Position numbers and translations under genes: made by a program | Shown: positions 1 through 8,023 of the stretch, piece after piece | How the letters are laid out: the number at the start of each line of letters is the position of its first letter | Position numbering within the stretch: the first letter of the stretch is position 1 | Assembly: GCA_036499395.1 (NCBI GenBank) | Contig: DASYDW010000019.1 | Coordinates: 1 to 64,000, forward strand | Direction of reading: 5' to 3' | Origin: Pirellulales bacterium | GTDB taxonomy: Bacteria > Planctomycetota > Planctomycetia > Pirellulales > JACPPG01 | Length of the DNA: 64,000 nucleotides | The notes under the pieces: generated by a model | What the model was told of the DNA's origin: nothing | What the model saw: the letters and a program-made list of their open reading frames with translations, nothing else | Database searches by the model: none

Positions 1-595
1 GCAGACGCCCGCCCAGACCGCCACGCCCACGTGCGCGCAGCAACCCAGCAAGACGCCGCCCTCACCCCCCCGTGAGAACCCGGCTTCCATACAGCCCCTA
101 CCATCGACATTCCTAACCCATTCCTCAAATCTTTCCCGAACCATGATCGAAAATCGACCACAACATGTGTGGTTGATAAAGCGCGCCGATTGCGCGGCAT
201 GCGCCAAGTAAAAACGAACGGTTGCAACAGGTATGACCGCGCTAATCAAACGCAAATATTGCCAAGACAGGTCACACGCAACACAACCTGGGGGAAACTG
301 TTTGACAGCATTTTTCGACCCGGATATCGTGACATCAGACGCAGTCGCAAGCCCACTTCAAATCTCAACGGGACCCCCTCAGCGCCAATCCTGCGGTGAT
401 GAGGCAATTTCAAATCAACCTCGGACGATCCACGCTTGCCATAGGGGCAGTTCAAAGGACCGTCGAGGAAGCCCGTTGTTCGACTGATTGATCCGTGCGG
501 ATTGCGGCCGGAAGTCCAAGAAGACCGAGTCGCGCCAAGATCGCGATTCGGAACTCCCTGACACGACTCACAACACCTGGAATCGACAACGTACG
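1..595. other. Intergenic region upstream of the exosortase
   Basis: I recognise no gene here. The first ~200 bases have more than one open frame; a Pro/Thr-rich tail of a gene reading in from the left (stop TGA at 73-75 or TAA near 206) is possible but cannot be supported. A promoter-like site lies at 302-330. Confidence 0.5.
302..330 (+). promoter_or_regulatory. Candidate sigma-70 promoter for the exosortase operon
   Basis: TTGACA at 302-307 is a perfect -35 hexamer. A 17-nt spacer separates it from TATCGT at 325-330, which matches the -10 consensus at 4 of 6. The first likely start codon downstream is ATG 596, so the 5' leader would be about 260 nt. Pattern match only. Confidence 0.4.
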
Positions 596-1522
596 ATGGC
601 CGAGTCCTTTCTATCGCAATTCGAAATTCGTCGGGATCAGCAGCGTCCCATCGCCATTCTTACCGTGTTGGTGTTGCTGCTGATCGCGGTTTACTGGAAC
701 ACGCTCCGTACGATCTCGACGGTGTGGAATACGCCCGCGTACTCGCACGGCTGGTTGGTGCCGGTATTCGCGCTAGTGCTGCTCTGGATGCGGCGCGAGC
801 CGATTCAGGAACCGACACCGCAAGCACGCTGGACTGGCGTCGGGCTATTGGCGCTCGGTCTGACGCTCCGCATGGTCGGCGGCTATTTCGCCTACCCTTA
901 CGTCGAGATGGTATCCCTGTTGCCGTGCTTGTTCGCCATCTTCTTGTTGGTCGGCGGTTGGCAACTGTTGCGCTGGTCCGGTCCGGCGTTGGCCTTCTTG
1001 GTGTTCATGTACCCGCTGCCGGGTATCGTCGAGCGCGGTATGCTTGACCCCCTGCAACGTGTGGCCACGATCTGCAGCACCTACGCCCTGCAAACCCTCG
1101 GCGTGGCGGCCCATCGGTCGGGCAATCACATCATCCTGGGCGAATTGCGATTGGGCGTGGTCGATGCCTGCAGTGGTTTGCGCATGTCGACGATCTTTCT
1201 CGCCCTGGCCGTGGCGATCACCTTGGTAACCGAACGCCCCTGGTGGGAACGCATCACGATCATCCTTAGCGCGGTGCCGATTGCCCTGATCGTGAATGTC
1301 ATTCGCATTACCGTTACCGGAATTCTACATCGCACCGTCGGTACACAGATCGCGGATGCGGTGTTTCATGACTTAGCAGGCTGGGTCATGATGCCGATGG
1401 CAATGGGCTTTTTGTTCGTCGAGTTGCAGCTACTACAGAACCTGTTTATCGAAGAAGAAGACCGCGGCCCGGTCATGGTCGGCCAGGTGGGCATGCCACG
1501 TTCGACTTCGGCCAGCCGGTAA
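596..1522 (+). CDS. Exosortase (archaeosortase/exosortase family transpeptidase)
   Basis: Integral-membrane cysteine protease/transpeptidase thought to process PEP-CTERM-type sorting signals on exported proteins in EPS-producing bacteria. From ATG 596 the protein is 308 aa, the usual family size; an in-frame upstream start (488) would add 36 hydrophilic residues and is unlikely. Several hydrophobic helices are visible. The family triad is present: Cys192 in VVDACSGLR, Arg237 in NVIRIT and His258 in VFHDLAGW. EpsI, its usual partner, lies two genes downstream with the Wzz/kinase gene between them, an arrangement typical of EPS loci. No PEP-CTERM substrate was recognised in this window. Confidence 0.9.
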   Translation: MAESFLSQFEIRRDQQRPIAILTVLVLLLIAVYWNTLRTISTVWNTPAYSHGWLVPVFALVLLWMRREPIQEPTPQARWTGVGLLALGLTLRMVGGYFAYPYVEMVSLLPCLFAIFLLVGGWQLLRWSGPALAFLVFMYPLPGIVERGMLDPLQRVATICSTYALQTLGVAAHRSGNHIILGELRLGVVDACSGLRMSTIFLALAVAITLVTERPWWERITIILSAVPIALIVNVIRITVTGILHRTVGTQIADAVFHDLAGWVMMPMAMGFLFVELQLLQNLFIEEEDRGPVMVGQVGMPRSTSASR

Positions 1523-1843
1523 GTGCAGGCCACGCAAAACAGACAGACACGCGCAATAGACGGGCGAATTCAGCTATTTAGCGACGTCAGGTGGAGAACA
1601 AAGGGCGCAAAGACAACGTTAGAAAGCAGCGACGTTGTAAAACGGCGACGAACAAGCGGCTCGTCCTCAGAGGAGTGAACGAATCAAAGCTCAAAAGCAT
1701 TAGTCACTTACGACCAACTACGGAAAACGCCCTGGACGGCGGCCCGTAAGTTGCGTCGGCACTTGACCTCGCTTTCGGCGGCCCACTAGCAGCATGGATT
1801 GCCCGGAAACCGCAGCGCGATCACAACTTTGGAGAGTTTCTTG
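1523..1843. other. Intergenic region with a small inverted repeat
   Basis: No gene seen. ACAACGT at 1613-1619 and ACGTTGT at 1632-1638 form a 7-bp stem with a 12-nt loop, about 90 nt after the exosortase stop. There is no T-run after it, so it is a weak terminator candidate. TTG 1799 is an alternative start for the next gene. Confidence 0.4.
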
Positions 1844-4111
1844 GTGTCTACGACTCACAACTCAGATCCCAGCGCCGCGCAAACCATATCTAGCCCCCCG
1901 CCGGACGAACATCGCGGCGGCGAGTTAGTCCCCGTCGGCAGCAACTACGGGATGGCGCCCTACGCGGGCGTACCCTGGCAGACCGGCCCGGCACCGCGCC
2001 CCGAGATGCTCTCTGCCGCGCCGGATCCGATGTCGATGCTGCGCGCCTTTCGGCGCCGCTGGCCGCTGGCGACCGGGCTAGGCATCTTGGCCGCGCTCGC
2101 GGCCATGGCTGGTGCCTGGTATGTGATTCCGCAAAAAGGCGAAGTCATCGCCTACGTGCAGGTCATGCGCGATCCGGAAACCATGACCACGAAAGCGCGT
2201 CAGGCCGACTCGTACGAGTTTTTGACGTATCGAAATACGACCGTCGAAATGATGAAGAGCAAGTCGCTTTTAACGCGCGCCATTCGCGACCCGTCGATTG
2301 CCCAACTGCCGCTTATCAAGAAACAAAATGATCCGGTCGAATGGCTGCAGGATCAACTAAGTATGAAATACCCCGGCGACGCCGAACTGTTGCAGGTCAC
2401 GATGAGCGGGTCGATCGAAGAGATCGACAACATCGTCAACATCGTCAACGCCGTGATCAACGCATACTTCAAGGAAGTCGTGGAAAAGGGAGTGCTGGAG
2501 CGTACCAAGAAAGAGCAAAAGCTGAGCGAGCTGAGGCAGATGAAGAGTGAAGAGCTGCTGCGCGATATGAAGGACATTGAAGGTCTGCAAAAGAATCTGG
2601 GCATTGTCGATCCTGCCGCGGCGGCCGCGCAGAATCAGATGCTGCAGCAACAACTGGGCGTGGTGAATAATTCGATCTTCTCGCACACATCGCAGGCGGC
2701 GAATCTGGAAGTCGAGGTCGATAAGCTAAAGCTCGACATCGAGCTGGCCCGCGACCCTGCGGCCCGCGAAGCACGCGCCGAGGAGGAAATGCACAAGGAC
2801 GACAAGCTGAAGAAGCTGGAAGAACAGAAGAGCGATCTGGAGCTAGCCATTTCCGAGGCCAAAAATCAAGTTAAAGGGAAGGACAATCCCACCGTCAAAC
2901 GGTTGGCGAAAAGCTTGCAGGCGGTCGAGGAAAAGGTCGGCTTGCGACGGGACGACCTAATGAAACGCTTTTCCGACTCAAATGAATCGGTAAAGATCAA
3001 GGAATTCGAAGGTAAAAAGCTGGCTACCGAAAAGCATCGCGCCAGCGTCGTGGAGCAGATCGCAGAGTTGAAGGAACAGCACACCGAACTGACCGAGAAA
3101 CTGACGGTCATGACGCGCGACACCGCGGAACTGGATACCAAGCGCCAACGCGTCAAAACGCTGCAGGCCCTTGTCGATGGCTTGAATGCCGACTTGTACA
3201 AGATCTCTGTCGAAAAGTCGGCCCCCTCGCGCGTGCAAAAGTTGGACGACGCGATTGCGCCGGGCGGATCGAGCATGAAGCGTAAGGCCGGGCTTGTCGG
3301 CTTTGCCGGCTTCGCCGTTTTCGCTATGGTTGGATTGGCCGTGGCGTTCTTCGAATTCCAGGCCCGCCGTATCAGCACCTCCTCGCAGTTGAGTGACGGA
3401 TTAGGGTTGCGGGTCGTCGGCGCGCTTCCCTCGGTCACGCGTCCCGGTCGAAAGGCTCTGGCCGCGGCCAACGGCGACCTGAACCGGTTGCTCGTCGAAT
3501 CGATCGATACGGTCCGCACCAATTTGATTCACAGTGCGGTTTCGGAACCGATGCGCGTGGTCATGATCACCAGTGCCCTGGATCGCGAGGGGAAGACCAC
3601 GGTCGCCAGCCAACTAGCGGCCAGCCTGGCGCGGTGCGGCCGCAGGACGTTGCTGGTCGACGGCGACTTGCGCCGTCCCACGGCGCACAAGCTGTTCGAA
3701 CTGCCGCTCGAGCCGGGGCTTTGCGAAGTCCTGCGAGGCGAAGGAGAGGTGGACGACGTCATTCGCCCCACGCGTGTGGCCGGCTTGTGGATGATTTCGG
3801 CCGGTCAGTACGACCTGGAAAGCATTCAGGCGTTGTCGAAAGACGGTGTCGGCGACATTTTCGACGTGCTGCGATCGCGCTTCGATTTCATCATCGTCGA
3901 CTCGGCGCCCGTGCTCAGCATTGCGGACGCGTCAATGATGGGGCAAAACGTCGACGCCGCAATACTGTGCGTCATGCGCGAAGTGAGCCAGGCCAGCAAA
4001 GTCTATGAGGCCAGCGAGCAGCTTCGCTCGGTCGGCATTCACGTGCTGGGAGCCGTCATCAACGGCGAACGGACCGAGGCCACTTATCGCGCCCATGCCG
4101 CCCGCGCCTAA
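1844..4111 (+). CDS. Wzz-type chain-length regulator fused to BY-kinase ATPase domain
   Basis: Polysaccharide co-polymerase and tyrosine autokinase controlling chain length and export of EPS at the inner membrane. GTG 1844 is preferred because GGAGAG at 1831-1836 is well spaced; TTG 1799 is possible. From GTG it is 755 aa: Pro-rich cytoplasmic start, first membrane helix at ~75-95, a long charged coiled-coil-rich periplasmic region, second helix at ~485-505, then the P-loop domain. Walker A is REGKTT (Lys584), Walker A' LLVDGDLRRP, Walker B FIIVDSAP. Odd point: the C-terminus has only two tyrosines in the last ~45 residues instead of the usual Tyr cluster. It sits between exosortase and EpsI. 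Confidence 0.92.
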   Translation: MSTTHNSDPSAAQTISSPPPDEHRGGELVPVGSNYGMAPYAGVPWQTGPAPRPEMLSAAPDPMSMLRAFRRRWPLATGLGILAALAAMAGAWYVIPQKGEVIAYVQVMRDPETMTTKARQADSYEFLTYRNTTVEMMKSKSLLTRAIRDPSIAQLPLIKKQNDPVEWLQDQLSMKYPGDAELLQVTMSGSIEEIDNIVNIVNAVINAYFKEVVEKGVLERTKKEQKLSELRQMKSEELLRDMKDIEGLQKNLGIVDPAAAAAQNQMLQQQLGVVNNSIFSHTSQAANLEVEVDKLKLDIELARDPAAREARAEEEMHKDDKLKKLEEQKSDLELAISEAKNQVKGKDNPTVKRLAKSLQAVEEKVGLRRDDLMKRFSDSNESVKIKEFEGKKLATEKHRASVVEQIAELKEQHTELTEKLTVMTRDTAELDTKRQRVKTLQALVDGLNADLYKISVEKSAPSRVQKLDDAIAPGGSSMKRKAGLVGFAGFAVFAMVGLAVAFFEFQARRISTSSQLSDGLGLRVVGALPSVTRPGRKALAAANGDLNRLLVESIDTVRTNLIHSAVSEPMRVVMITSALDREGKTTVASQLAASLARCGRRTLLVDGDLRRPTAHKLFELPLEPGLCEVLRGEGEVDDVIRPTRVAGLWMISAGQYDLESIQALSKDGVGDIFDVLRSRFDFIIVDSAPVLSIADASMMGQNVDAAILCVMREVSQASKVYEASEQLRSVGIHVLGAVINGERTEATYRAHAARA

Positions 4112-4183
4112 ATGGGAAACGATTAAAACTGCCGCGGCATGGTCCTGCGGCTTCCTTTGAGATTCACCGCGAGAGCGAAAGAT

Positions 4184-4900
4184 ATGAAGAGCTATTTGGC
4201 GCCCGCTTGTGCCGCCCTGTTGATCATCAGCACCGGATTGGTCCGGGCCTATTGGGGTGGCGCCTTCGGGGCCGGCGACGACGCCGAGATCCTCAAGTTG
4301 TTTGCTGACCGGATCAAAGACGTCCCGATGGCCGTCGGCGATTGGGAGGGCAAGGACCAAGAAGAGATGGATCCGCGCGAGCGCGAAGTGGCCGAAGCCG
4401 ATGCATCGCTCGGACGACAATACACGAATCGTTTGACCGGCGCGGTCGTCAATATCTCCCTGGTCAGCGGTCGCTTCCGCGGTGTGGCCCAGCACGTCCC
4501 CACGCAATGCTACGTGGCGGCCGGCTTCCAAATGATGAACCCGGAAATTCAATACGATATCGAGACCGACGCCGGTCCGGTGAAGTGTTACACCACGGTG
4601 TTCAAGAAGGACGAACATACGGGCACGCAGTACCTGCGCGTCTTCTGGACCTGGAGCTACGACGGCAATTGGATCGCCCCCGACCTGCCGCGCGTGGCGC
4701 TGGTCGGACAACCGGCGCTGTACAAGATGTATTTCATCGACATAGTGCCGATGCCGGGGCAGGCGATCGAACAGAACTCGGCTGTGGATTTTGTTCGCAA
4801 ATTCATCCCGCCCACCAACGCTGTCTTGTTCCCCGATCAACCCGCGAAATCCTCGGACTCAGCTCCGGTCAATGAACCCACGTCGTCCCCCGCCAGTTGA
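4184..4900 (+). CDS. epsI: Exosortase-associated protein EpsI
   Basis: EpsI-family protein, found beside or fused to exosortases; its exact biochemical role is unsettled. From ATG 4184 it is 238 aa; ATG 4139 would add 15 residues ahead of the hydrophobic N-terminus and is less likely. An N-terminal membrane helix or uncleaved signal (~5-22) is followed by the family pattern VGDWEG and the conserved HVPTQCYVAAGF segment. The Wzz/kinase gene ends only 72 nt upstream, so cotranscription is likely. Together with the exosortase it defines a protein-sorting function attached to this EPS locus. Confidence 0.88.
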   Translation: MKSYLAPACAALLIISTGLVRAYWGGAFGAGDDAEILKLFADRIKDVPMAVGDWEGKDQEEMDPREREVAEADASLGRQYTNRLTGAVVNISLVSGRFRGVAQHVPTQCYVAAGFQMMNPEIQYDIETDAGPVKCYTTVFKKDEHTGTQYLRVFWTWSYDGNWIAPDLPRVALVGQPALYKMYFIDIVPMPGQAIEQNSAVDFVRKFIPPTNAVLFPDQPAKSSDSAPVNEPTSSPAS

Positions 4901-4906
4901 GAGCAT

Positions 4907-4924
4907 GGCCCCCTGCAGGGGGCC
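4907..4924. terminator. Perfect 18-bp GC palindrome after epsI
   Basis: GGCCCCCTGCAGGGGGCC reads the same on both strands and begins 6 nt after the epsI stop codon. It could form a strong hairpin or cruciform. No T-run follows, so factor-independent termination is not proven. Confidence 0.4.
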
Positions 4925-5291
4925 GGAAGCGGCCCCGAACGCTTGCCGCAGTAGCATGCCCTTTCGGCTCGCCGGTGTGCGATTTCACCTCCTGACTCTT
5001 CATCTTGATCCTCCCGCACGGCTACCCCGACAAGACATGTCGCGTTGTCGAGACGCAACGTGCCGTGGCCTGCGGACCACATCCCGTTTATCTGTTTGTT
5101 CCATAAAACCAGGCCAGGCCGTTCGCAAGCGGCCCCGCACGTCGTAAAATCGTGACCATCGGATGTCGTAAGTTCGCCGTCCGGACGAGGCACAGTTTTT
5201 GCCTCGTCAGTTAGCAGCGTTATGTCGGGGCATGCGAATTAATCGCGTCGACATCGCGGCTTTTGAAAGAAAAAGTTTTAAACGCCACATG

Positions 5292-5332
5292 TTTTTTTGG
5301 GTGCTGTCACCCATGGGAACGGAGTGCGCGCC
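5292..5332 (+). repeat. Leader repeat, copy 1 (T7 tract plus 28-bp element)
   Basis: Seven T at 5292-5298, then TGTCACCCA at 5305-5313 and GGGAACGGAGTGCGCGCC at 5315-5332. The 28 bases 5305-5332 recur with one mismatch at 28350-28377, same orientation and again after a T7 tract. Here GGGTG/CACCC could also form a 5-bp hairpin. Both copies lie in non-coding leaders before + strand genes. Confidence 0.75.
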
Positions 5333-5423
5333 GACCACGATCAGAACGATTCGTAGGAACGCTATCTCACATCCTTCATACGCGCCCGTTCTTCACCTCT
5401 AGTCACGCATCGAGACCAACTGC

Positions 5424-6605
5424 ATGACCTCTCCGTCCGCTGCTGTCGCCAAGAAAGATTGGTTGTTCGTCGATGCCGGCAAGAAGGTGCCGCTCGCGCG
5501 GGCATGGTTCGACGAATCCGAGCCGACGGCCGCGGCCGAAGTCGTGCGCTCGGGCTGGTTATGCCAGGGGCCGAAAGTCGCGGAATTCGAAGAGCAATTC
5601 GCCAAAACGGTCGAAGCCCGGCATGCGATCGCCGTATCGAACGGCTCGATCGCTTTGCTCGTCTGCCTGCAAGCGATGGGAATAGAACCGGGCGACGAGG
5701 TCATTGCGCCGAATATGACCTTCATCTCCTCGGCCACCGCGGCCATGGTGCTGGGGGCGAAGCCGGTGTTGTGCGACATCAACCTGACAAACTATTGCAT
5801 CGACGTCGATCGACTCGCGTCGCTGATAACGCCGCGCACCAAGGCCATCGTCCCGGTCCATTACGCCGGCCAATCGGCCGACATGGGACCAATCATGGAC
5901 CTGGCCGACAAGCACGGCCTGAGCATCCTCGAAGATGCCGCCGAGGCACATCTGGCCCGATATAACGACGACAAGTACGTCGGCACGATCGGCCGCATGG
6001 GCATTTTCAGCTTCACGCCCACCAAGCCTATGACCACGGGCGAAGGGGGCATGATCGTCACGAACGACGATGATCTCGCGGCGCAATGCCGGTTGATTCG
6101 CAATTTCGGCGACTCGGGCAAATTCCAGTGGGACTTGCTCGGTTTCAACTACAGGATGAACGAAGTCGCGGCCGCGGTCGGCATCTGCCAACTGGCCAAA
6201 CTCAAGCAAATCATCGCGATGCGTCGCGAGAAGGCGCTGCGCTACGACCAGGCGTTCGCCGGCGAAGAGGCGATCGTCATTCCCTGGCGGCGTTCAATGG
6301 AAGATATCAACTACCAGCTTTACACGGTTCGGTTCCGCCTGGACCTGCTGGACGCGGACCGCGACCAGATCGCCGATGAATTGGCCGAGTTGGGAGTCGC
6401 CTCACGACTCTACTACCCGTCGTTGCATCGGCAAAAGGTCTTTGCACCGTTTGGTCCCTACGACGACAAGGACTTCCCGAACTCGCTGGAATTCGAACGG
6501 TCGGCCCTGTCCCTGCCGATCTTTACCGGCTTGACCAACGACGAACAGGATTATGTCAGCGCCTCGCTGTTGAAGGTCGTGCGACATCATCGGAAGCGGA
6601 CTTAG
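5424..6605 (+). CDS. DegT/DnrJ/EryC1/StrS-family PLP sugar aminotransferase
   Basis: PLP-dependent enzyme of 393 aa that transaminates a nucleotide-linked keto-sugar, giving an amino-deoxy sugar. The fold-type I signature is clear: an N-terminal GSIALLVCLQAMGIEPGDEV stretch, DAAEAH (PLP-ring Asp) and FSFTPTKPMTTGEGGMI with Lys201 as the likely Schiff-base lysine. Full length for the family. It starts a new transcription unit after a 520-nt leader. Its amino sugar product would be the natural acceptor for the NeuD-like acyltransferases or the formyltransferase-like protein further downstream; that link is inference. The exact substrate (3-keto or 4-keto sugar) cannot be told from sequence alone. 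Confidence 0.9.
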   Translation: MTSPSAAVAKKDWLFVDAGKKVPLARAWFDESEPTAAAEVVRSGWLCQGPKVAEFEEQFAKTVEARHAIAVSNGSIALLVCLQAMGIEPGDEVIAPNMTFISSATAAMVLGAKPVLCDINLTNYCIDVDRLASLITPRTKAIVPVHYAGQSADMGPIMDLADKHGLSILEDAAEAHLARYNDDKYVGTIGRMGIFSFTPTKPMTTGEGGMIVTNDDDLAAQCRLIRNFGDSGKFQWDLLGFNYRMNEVAAAVGICQLAKLKQIIAMRREKALRYDQAFAGEEAIVIPWRRSMEDINYQLYTVRFRLDLLDADRDQIADELAELGVASRLYYPSLHRQKVFAPFGPYDDKDFPNSLEFERSALSLPIFTGLTNDEQDYVSASLLKVVRHHRKRT

Positions 6606-6743
6606 GCGTCGTAACAACATTTCCCCAAATCGCATTTTGATTCGCCGTGCGGGCCACGCGTTCAACACATTCGCAGACATTGCTCTCGAATTCCTGGCGA
6701 CCCGCGCGGTCCACGATAGAGTCGGCCACATTAGGAGTGCTGA

Positions 6744-7715
6744 ATGATCACAGGTAAGAAGGTATTAATCACGGGCGGGGCCGGTTTCATCGCCACGCAC
6801 ATGGCCGAGCGGTTGGCCGAACGCAATGAAGTGACGCTGTTCGATATCGATCTGAACGGCTCGATCACCTACAGCCCGCTGAACAAGGACAGTCGCGTCC
6901 GCAAAGTCCAAGGGGACGTGCGCAATCTCGAGGCCGTGCAAGAGGAAGTCTCGCGCTGCCAGATTCTACTGCACTACGCGTCGATCCTGGGCGTGCGCAA
7001 AGTCATCGACAACGCGCGCGATACGATCGATACGGTGCTATTCGGCACGCGCAATGTGCTCGAGGCGGCCCGCCACAATCCAAAGATCGAGCGCATCGTC
7101 AACATCTCGACCAGCGAGGTGTACGGCAACGTGATGGACGCTCGCGAAGGAAACAACTGCCTGGTCAGCACCGCCAATGACGCGCGCGTCTGTTATGCCT
7201 CGAGCAAGCTGGCGGCCGAGCACATCGTGTGGGCCTATCACCGCGATTTCAAGTTGCCGACGGTCATCGTGCGGCCGTTCAACATCTTCGGCCCGATGCG
7301 CAAGACCGACAACGCGGTCGGCCGGTTCTGCGTCCGCGCGATCGCCAACAAAGACGTGACCCTCATCGGCGATGGCAGCCAGTTGCGATCGTGGTGCTAT
7401 ATCGACGATTTCTGCGACGCCATGTCGAGCTGCATCGAAACGGAAAAGGCCATCGGCGAGGATTTCAACTTCGGCAATCCGGTGACCGCCGTCACGATCT
7501 ATGATTTGGCTGACCGCACCATCCGGCTGGCCAAGAGCAGCTCGAAGATCACGACCACAGCGCACACCTTCAGCGATATCGGCGTCCGTGCCCCCAGCTC
7601 GGTGAAAGCCCGCGATCTGCTGGGATACGTGCCGAAATTCAACCTGGACGCGGGCCTGCTGCCGACGATCGAGTGGTACCGCCAGAACCTGAACGATTTC
7701 CGGGATTGGCTGTAG
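6744..7715 (+). CDS. NAD-dependent sugar epimerase/dehydratase (extended SDR)
   Basis: Cytoplasmic nucleotide-sugar modifying enzyme of 323 aa. The NAD-binding motif GGAGFIATH is at residues 11-19, the Ser/Thr segment ISTSEVYG at 121-128, and Tyr151/Lys155 form the YxxxK pair. The C-terminal half carries the usual RSWCYIDD and FNFGNP segments that bind the nucleotide sugar. AGGAG at 6733-6737 sits 6 nt before the ATG. Closest recognisable relatives are UDP-glucuronate decarboxylase/epimerase-like SDRs, but the substrate is not assignable. It probably belongs with the preceding aminotransferase in one sugar pathway. Confidence 0.88.
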   Translation: MITGKKVLITGGAGFIATHMAERLAERNEVTLFDIDLNGSITYSPLNKDSRVRKVQGDVRNLEAVQEEVSRCQILLHYASILGVRKVIDNARDTIDTVLFGTRNVLEAARHNPKIERIVNISTSEVYGNVMDAREGNNCLVSTANDARVCYASSKLAAEHIVWAYHRDFKLPTVIVRPFNIFGPMRKTDNAVGRFCVRAIANKDVTLIGDGSQLRSWCYIDDFCDAMSSCIETEKAIGEDFNFGNPVTAVTIYDLADRTIRLAKSSSKITTTAHTFSDIGVRAPSSVKARDLLGYVPKFNLDAGLLPTIEWYRQNLNDFRDWL

Positions 7716-7741
7716 CAGTATGACCGACCTGGCGCGGTGCT

Positions 7742-7770
7742 GGCAGGAGTGTCCGGATGCACGTCCTGCC
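7742..7770 (+). terminator. Hairpin after the SDR gene
   Basis: GGCAGGAGTG at 7742-7751 pairs with CACGTCCTGCC at 7760-7770, with one bulged G in the 3' arm. It lies 27 nt after the stop codon. No T-run follows, so it is a structural candidate only. Confidence 0.4.
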
Positions 7771-8010
7771 GCAACGATTCAGGCGAATAGCTTACAAATA
7801 ATTAAATTTCGTTGATTTTTTCCATCGACACGCACAGAATTGACCACGAAGAGGGCAGTTCGGGGATCATCGGTCGGAAACGGAACCGTTCGTGTTCCGC
7901 ACGCCGCGCCGTGCGCTCCGAAGGAGCGGTCGGGTTCATGTCACTGGCCTCGTTTAGGGGCCGGCCATGTCTCGCTGCATCGCGCCATAGGAAGCTTCGA
8001 AGTCGCACCC

Positions 8011-8016
8011 AGGAGG
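8011..8016 (+). promoter_or_regulatory. Ribosome binding site AGGAGG deciding a GTG start
   Basis: Perfect AGGAGG lies 7 nt before GTG 8024. It fixes the start of the membrane-SDR fusion protein despite the non-ATG codon. Confidence 0.75.
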
Positions 8017-8023
8017 AACAGGC

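Larger units (their letters stand above)
4901..5423. other. Intergenic leader region of the aminotransferase gene
   Basis: About 520 bases with no convincing gene. It holds a perfect 18-bp palindrome just after epsI (4907-4924) and, about 100 nt before the aminotransferase start, a T7 tract plus a 28-bp element that recurs near 28.35 kb. Confidence 0.6.
7716..8023. other. Intergenic region with hairpin and AT-rich tract
   Basis: About 308 bases with no gene seen. A hairpin at 7742-7770 is followed by an AT-rich stretch (about 7790-7820) that may hold a promoter for the next gene, though no good -35/-10 pair stands out. It ends with AGGAGG at 8011-8016. Confidence 0.5.

Noticed and set aside
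1-208. Pro-rich C-terminus of a gene entering from the left
   Set aside because: More than one frame is open, with different plausible stops; no motif allows a choice.
1763-1792. Promoter before the Wzz/kinase gene (TTGACC)
   Set aside because: No acceptable -10 hexamer lies at 16-18 nt spacing, and the gene may be read through from the exosortase.
3932-4840. 302-aa minus-strand open frame across epsI
   Set aside because: Antisense shadow of the kinase end and epsI; no motif and unlikely composition.
5199-5402. 67-aa open frame in the 5.2-kb leader
   Set aside because: It lacks a good ribosome binding site, overlaps the repeat element and shows no recognisable protein pattern.
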